This document shows, one piece after another, positions 48,324-56,349 of a stretch of DNA of 64,000 bases. The notes beneath the pieces were generated by a model. The model saw only the letters and a list, made by a program, of their open reading frames with translations. It was not told the origin of the DNA and did not search any database. Position 1 is the stretch's first letter; each line of letters starts with the position of its first letter. Position numbers and translations under genes: made by a program. This DNA comes from Hermodice carunculata. Taxonomy: Eukaryota > Annelida > Polychaeta > Eunicida > Amphinomidae. The stretch is taken from contig OZ026628.1 of the NCBI GenBank assembly GCA_964020975.1, positions 62,122,883 through 62,186,882 on the forward strand, written 5' to 3'.

Positions 48324-51300
48324 AAGTAACCACATTAGTGCTCACCTATCTTATAATCTCGATGAACAGGGTCTTATAATTTTTTGAGAAATTAAGGCAG
48401 CGGCCAAAAAGTTTGCTTTGATTTTTTAAGTCACAGGACTGGTGATCACTAATGTGTTACAGATGTTGAAGAGTAAATAAAATTTAAATTGGAACCCAAA
48501 TGGAAGCTAAAGAAATGGCAAACTATTTTCCAGGGAATTTTATCTATAATGATATCCACAGAACGAAGTAAATCATACAAAACGGGAGTCATGAGGCAAA
48601 TTTATGATATTTTTCACGTTAGAATAGCGTATTAGCGCAACGTGGCAAGTTTAGTAAATAGTGAAAGAACACACCGCATGGTTTAATATGTGAGGACATC
48701 TGGATATTTAGCGCGCCCTAGCCAGCGAGTATCGAGGTAAATGGAGCATCGTAACAGAGAGGATTGTGATGTATCGCACTAAAATCATGGTTCCAGGGAC
48801 ACAAAATTCTCATTTGAACAAGTCCTGTGAAAATGGCTTTCTTATCAACAAAGAATTTTCTTATTTTGATGGTTATACGTGTATTTTCTTGCACGACTGT
48901 TACAGATTTTACTTTTAGTGTATGGTAACGTGCACACGTTTTAATAGAAGCATTCTTGATTATTTAGTTGGTCATCCCCACGCGTCTGTATGGATGACAT
49001 TAGCCTCCTTTAAGATAATGTCCGACCGGTATTGACTAATGTTGATTTTGAAATTTTTGATACTTTTGGTAGGCATATATATATATATATATATATATAT
49101 TGCTGCATGGCCTACTTCGCAAGTTTTTGCCCTAATAAACTCTAAAGGAATGAGCAAAAATGTTTTTGATGTTAACACTGTGGCTAGTGGACCGTGCTAA
49201 CCTGTAAATCTTAATTACAAGCAATATGCTTATGCACCAAAATGATAAAAATCCGTTTCACACGGACATGCCTCTGCAAGAGACCGCTGGGGTGCATCAT
49301 GTGATGGCATGTAACCAGGCTTCTATCGCAAAAAATAAAATAAAATAAAATAAAATAAAATAAAATAAAATAAAATAAAATAAAATAAAATAAAATAAAA
49401 ATCCCGTTACGGTGTGAGGATATGCTTTCACCAATAAAAATGTTAGACCATCGCCAAAAATAATTATCTAAAATGCATTCCCTCTACGACCTTGAGTCAG
49501 TAGGTAAGGTTCATCCATATAATGCAATATAAAACTTCCACATATGTGGTATCATCAGCCTTATCCATTCTCAGCAAAGGGGGACAGCGACACCTTGTTC
49601 AGGCGCTGCATATAGATGTATAACTTCGCCCTGTAATGGTTGATGTATGTACGTGCACAATTTAAAATGTAATGATTTTCGCAATAACATAATTTTCTGA
49701 AATGCTTTCCCTCCTTGAACTTTAAGAAATAAGTAAGTCATCCATATAATACAATGTCAAACTTCCACACATGATGTACATCTGTGGTACATGTGGTGTC
49801 TACTAGCCTTATTTTTACTCAAAGTATTGGATTTAATGTTTTCGAAACATCTAGGTTCGTATCTTGCGAAAATCTGTAGGTTGCTCCCTTAAATTTCGAC
49901 AATTTCGTCTTTTTTGTCTTATCAACATCCCTACCAAGTTTCGTGATATTTTATAAGAAACTTTGAAAAAAAAGCGTTCTAAATTTTTTCACCCTACGGC
50001 CCATATATAACATACATAATAACCAATATCGAACTGGTCCTACATTTAAATACCCGCGACAATCCAGAAAATCTTATGGGGTTAATTTGAAAAATGTGGA
50101 CTGTATAGTGTTCACAAGCAAAACTTTCTGGCAGGACAGAAAAAAGGGCAGCGGGAGGGACAGAAAGACGGATGTACGGACGGAGAGACTGCTATAAACT
50201 TCGTGACCTGTGGTCAGCAGGGCTAAAACCTAATTCTGTAACTTTAATCAATCAAAAACCAGTTTTCTCAATATGCTACTATCAAATTTTTTTCTAAGAC
50301 ATGATAAGGTCCTTTTAAATGTATACCAAAATGAAGAACTCAGCAAACTTTTGCATCACCCTCTCCATAAAACCCGACATTTTCCAATTTTGTATCGCCT
50401 GGCGAAAGACACTATAATTATAATCTCTGATACGTTTTTACAAATACATGCTTTGAGATCATAAAAGCACAATATTGATCTTGAATATTTCTGGGATATG
50501 TCAAAATTTTACAAAACCACATTTTTACACATAACGCTTATGTTTGGAGAGCAATTTTGAATTCTGTCAATTGAGTGTATAGACTCTTTATATTAGGTGT
50601 GCGCATATATGTAATCAATAAGTCAATAAGTACATCACTTTGCCCGGTTGGAAATTAGCTTAAGGTCGAATGGCCAGTGACGTGAACCCCACTAAAAATG
50701 CACCAGTACATTAAAATATGAAGTCTGGAGAATGATGATCTTTCAACCCGCTTGATTCCACGCAACATGTCACTGCTCCTTAAGAGTGATATATGCTAAT
50801 GAATATAGCATGTCCGTCCAGAAGTTGTATAATTGGCTATTGATTTTCCTGTGCTGGTTTAGTGAGAGTGAAATTTAGAACCTAAGATGTCAGCACTTGA
50901 ACATTTTTTTTACCTTTTGCATAGCGAAAGCCTAAAGCCGACATATTGTTTTGAACGAACCATATGCAACTGACACCATCAGCTGCTGCCCTCTAGAGGC
51001 CTAATAAGGTCCGTGCAGAACACAACCCCTGCCAATCACCATTTTCTGTTGTGCTCATGTGTTCAGACTGAAATTTGTTAAATATTAAGGGTTTCTTTTG
51101 TAATAATGTGGTGAAGGTACAGTATAGGATGGTAGTCTTAAACAACCAGCCCAAGAATAACATATTACGTGAGTAGTGGGCTTCACCTATACAACGGACA
51201 TTATCTCAAAACATATTATTGTGCTGCTATTTGTTCGGAACAACTACCTGTACCATTATATGATATTTAAACCAGTATACTGCTGAAATTGCCTTCGTAA

Positions 51301-52686
51301 ACCAAATGTTCCTGTTTAAGATTACAGCACTGAAGGTGTCACACCAACGTTTCACTGTCATCACAGCAATGTGTCTCATAACACCAGTACGTTGGTCGAA
51401 TTTGTGGAAAACGTTGCCAATTTCGTATATCCATGCATTATGGAGAACAGTATTATAGCGACAGGTACAGTACATTACAACTAAATTAAAGATGGCAACA
51501 CTTGTTGTAACATACCGGCAGCAGTAACGATTGAATTAACGATGAACATGACAAAAGTATTGCTTACAATTATAATTATTGTTAATTATCATAATATAAT
51601 ATAAGCAACTACGACTGAATTGTTATAAACATTTATCAGCCTCATTCCAGAACTTATTATCAAACCACTTGCATGTTTGTCACACAAAAGATAAAGGACA
51701 TTAAATGCTTGCAAAATTTAACGCCTTTCTAGTAAGAATAAGGTGGAGAAAATAGGATTCCTAGGCGAGGCTTGACCGCAGTGTTGCGACAAAAAGCTAT
51801 TAACCTATTAACCATGGTTGCGTCACTACGAGAGGTCTCATCTGCAATAAATTCTCAGCAAAGTTGTTCTCTATTAACCGGAAACGACAGTAAAATCATT
51901 AATAACATGGGCGATAATTCACACCCATGTGCCTTTTGAGCGATTTCACATGGGAAAAAAAATGTCGTCTGAGTAATAATTGCTCGGATTGATACAAACG
52001 GTAGCATGTAAATACTTATCTCTGGACTTGAATAAATCATAGTACTGTAAGAAACTACGTTTCGTCGTCAGTCAGCTACGATGCTTCGTTCGTCCGTCAT
52101 ACCGTCATCAGCACATCAAGAATTTCTACATTTTCAACTTCTAGCAAAACCACCAAACAGTTTCTTTTCAAACATGGTGATGGTGTCCCTTGTGTGTGCC
52201 TCTATGAGGTTTGTTGAAATAGTTATGCTCCATTAATTATTAAATGAGTCTTTCGATTTTTGCTTTTGTTTTTGTTTTTGAGATCTTCAAAATAATTCCC
52301 GAAACCAATTTGCAATTGCTTCTGAATTGCATAGAAACACCGCGAGGCACGCTTAGACCTGAATTTGTTCAGCACGCGAAGCTTCATGTATTTCTAAGTT
52401 TTTTAATGAATCATGCGTGTTTTGCTATTTTTGACTGCTCCTCAAAAACGGTCAGTTTGACTGGACTGAAACGTAATTGAATTTAGTAATGAGATAGTTC
52501 AAATGGCCACACTCCATCAATTTTTGGATTTTTTTAAATGACTGAAAGTTTGATAGTATCTTTGTTCATTGCATTTGGCAAAATATTAACAATCTTCTCC
52601 AAAACCCCTGGGCCAACCGCTTTAAAATTACATTAGGGCATCTCTGGGGACTTGGGCCTTAACTTGTACAGCAGGTGGTGCTGCGC

Positions 52687-52776
<90 letters not shown>

Positions 52777-52885
52777 CATCATTGTTATTCTTATCATCAT
52801 TGTTATTCTTATCATTATTGTTATTCTTATCATTATTATTATTATTGTTATTCTTATCATTGTTATTCTTCTTCTTCTTCTTCTT

Positions 52886-52916
<31 letters not shown>

Positions 52917-55900
52917 TTATTATTATTATTCGTACTAGCATCATTATAGTGCGTGTTCGCTTTTCTTGACGTCTTTTTCAAAATTGTTATTCAGATTCTA
53001 CTGAAAGTTGGCTGATGTCTACATAGTGGAAAAGTTAAACAGAGCTATTCACTAGGTGCTGATGCTCTGAATTTCTGATTTTATCGGTTTTCGTCCATTT
53101 AGGCACCTATCGGTTGATACACACATTATCATTGAAGAACTAAGTCAATGGAGATTGCAACGCTAATCTGCATTTTCGGCTTCAGTAATATCGTCAGCCA
53201 GATTCACTTCAGACATGGTGCGGATGCACCGTGGGTGCCTCTCTGCTTAGTATGCTCAAATGGTCAGGCCCTGTTGGTATTTTGTTTTTTAATGATCTTC
53301 GGTTCCTTTTTTGGCTAAACCCTAATACAACTTTTTCAAAATCACACCAACTAATTGCATCAAGACAGCCGAGAGATTCTTCTGCGGACCCCAAGACCTT
53401 AATTTGTACAACAGGCGGCGCTGTAATTTTTGCAGTTACTAATCATATTTTTTCGTGTGTTTTCCTATTTTCGACTTGTCTACACAACCGTCACTAAAAT
53501 TATGCTGATTCATTGATGAGATATATCTTAGCAGACTAAGTTGTTCACTAAGCGGTGATGCTCTGGATCCCTGACTTTTAACCAATTTTTCAACTTGAGT
53601 ATTGGGGGTTCATGCAATTCCTACTGATTACAATGTAAGTCAATGGTCACTGCAATGGTAATCCACATTTGGACTTGTTCTCCGAAACTGTTATCGACGT
53701 TCACAGCAAACTTGGTGGGGGGATGCACCATGGATGGGTCTCGACTAAATTCGCTCAAACGATGAAGCTCCAGCAATATTTGGACATGACCACTTCACCG
53801 ATTGCTGAAAAATTGCATAAGAATATTTCGAAGGGGGGAGGGGGCACCAGACCAGGATTGGATACTCCCAGGTTGAAGAAAGCACAGCTTCGTCCAGACT
53901 ATGGCAACAATTATCGACTAGTGACTCTTAGTTCTTTGCATTCCAAGTTTATTGAGCCATGTTTACTACCTACTGATCATGTATGTGACCTTCAACTTGG
54001 ATCTGCATCTAGAGTTGCTTTTTCTAGACTTTAGATGGAGAAGCTCCAAATCAAGTAGCACAATACCATCGTAAGTGTCGTAGCTTATCCACTCTGAAAA
54101 GAGATCTTGATGCTTTACAAAATTCCTGTAGTGAGGACAGCACCATTGAACCTAGTTTCAATTTGTTTTGACAGTTCCTGATGGTTGCTGAATGCACCAA
54201 CATAGCCAAAGAATCCAAGCCTTTCACTGTAGATAAAGTATTCTCATTGCCTTATTTCTAACAAATAGATGCAAACACCATTACCACAGCTGCCATTCTC
54301 GGATCCACAGTTTTTGTTGTTGTTTTGACGCTCCGTATTTCACAGACCACGTACTCAAGTGACATTCAGTTATAACAATTCAGTGTATCAATGTCTGCAC
54401 ATGTACTTGAAAATTAGATGTATGAAATGCTACGTCTTAATTACAGAGATTCTATGGTGCATTTGTATATACACAAATAGCAATATTGTGATATAGACAC
54501 AAACAAAAAATCTTTTTAATCAATATTTGCAACCTCTCTGATCCACAAAACCACAAACAACAAGTGTTTAGAGCCCTAAAAGATAACTCAATAATCTAAC
54601 TTCCTAAACAACCACAAACATCTATTGAAACTTCTTAGGCCTATATCAATCAGGTAGGTCTCATATGTTAAAGTATTGTCTATAACATAGCCTAAATAAC
54701 CACAAATATCTATTGAAACTAAATGAATGTCACCTGGTCCTATATCAATCGGGCAGGTCTCATATATTAAAGTATTGTACCAATAAACTTTATACACATG
54801 AAAACATATGCTATGCATAGAAACCAAAAGCATGTAGTCTATAATCAGGTTGATGTGCTGCTTTTAAAGTATTTTATTAAATCAATAACATTTGTGCAAG
54901 TGCAAACTGAAAGTTCACAGGTATGTGTGGAAAATACAAGTCTGCACTAACCTTGTGGATTAAAAAAAGACTAAAAACACTTAATCAATACCATCACGCA
55001 ACACCCATAGCCTACTGAGGGTAATCAAAATACAAATCAACCAACGGGAAACTTACCCAATGTACACCACGTTGTTGACACTCAGGCCGATCCCGTTTCA
55101 TGTCAGAACCGAGAAAAACTGGCTCTGAAGCCAATACACGAATTCGGTCACAGCAATTTAACAAGACCGACAGTTCAGACGCATATCAGTTAAACCTGAA
55201 GGTTATGTGGTTGAAAGCTTTGTCACCTAAAATAGGAACCATTGACTTGAAAACACTCTTATAAAACAAAGGCCATGGAGAAACTATGGACAGTAAACCA
55301 GACGGAAATAAGGATCAGGATCAGCTGGCCCGGTTCAAAAAGTATTTGGTTTTTATAAGGGCATTGAAATTAGGATAGTAAACTTCATTATCCTTTTGCA
55401 AAAAGAAAGCATTTAGATAGATCACCGTTAAAGGCCCGAAGTCAGTGGAACATATATTTATACATATTTCATTAATACCGTTACAGCCATTTAAGTTTAA
55501 GTATGCATTATAAAATATAGATTTGAATTTTCTTACAATTTCAATGCACAATACACTAGGGAGCATTCAGCAATTCACATCCACATAATAATTGCCTATG
55601 AACACTAAATAAAGAGAGCTGGTACAGATATGAAAACTTGTATTACGTTGTTGGCTATGCACGTATAGGATGCGAAGTTCATATGGGTTTCATACAATGT
55701 ATTGTATTTAAATCATCAAATAATATTTCGCTAATTTGTCCCTTGTTTTAAAACAAGCATCCCACTAAATCCATATTCAACAAATATTGGCCTATAACAG
55801 CTGAAAACAATATAGGAACAGAGACCACAATTGACCAGTCATTGTCAACAGTCGCATTTCGCGTATATAGGCTATGACCCTTGAACATCCAAAATGTTTC

Positions 55901-56274
55901 GCTGCTTACATGTAACTCTGTCTTTGCAAACTCTGAATTGGTCAGTAATTATTTAATTCAAGTTCTCATTCAGTGTGTTTATAAGCTTGAGGTGTCTCTG
56001 TCATTAGGTGGGTGGGGGGGGGATCTAATCGAGAGCTCATGTTTCCGAACTTTCGTGTTGATTCAGCCCACCAAGGGAGAGGAACCCTCAGTAACTACAT
56101 TGACATGTCTGGCATATTCCAGTCACTCAATCATAAGTATGCTTAATGGAAACTCTGTTTTATCTGAGTGTACTTATTTATATATATTATTTTCATTGGT
56201 TGAGTACTCTCTTGTGTCTATATCTTGATGTATTTGTATGTCTCTTTCCCCGATATCATAGATTTTGATTAAAA

Positions 56275-56349
<75 letters not shown>

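Noticed and set aside
52628-52981. Frames rich in Asn, Ile, Tyr, Arg or Leu, about 100 codons
   Set aside because: They are translations of the (TTA)n/(TTC)n microsatellite.
56150-56228. Frame with YLYILFSLVEYSLVSIS as the missing otopetrin helix-6 exon
   Set aside because: The words recall PF.IEYSLI, but no acceptor or donor of the required phase is present and a stop follows at once.
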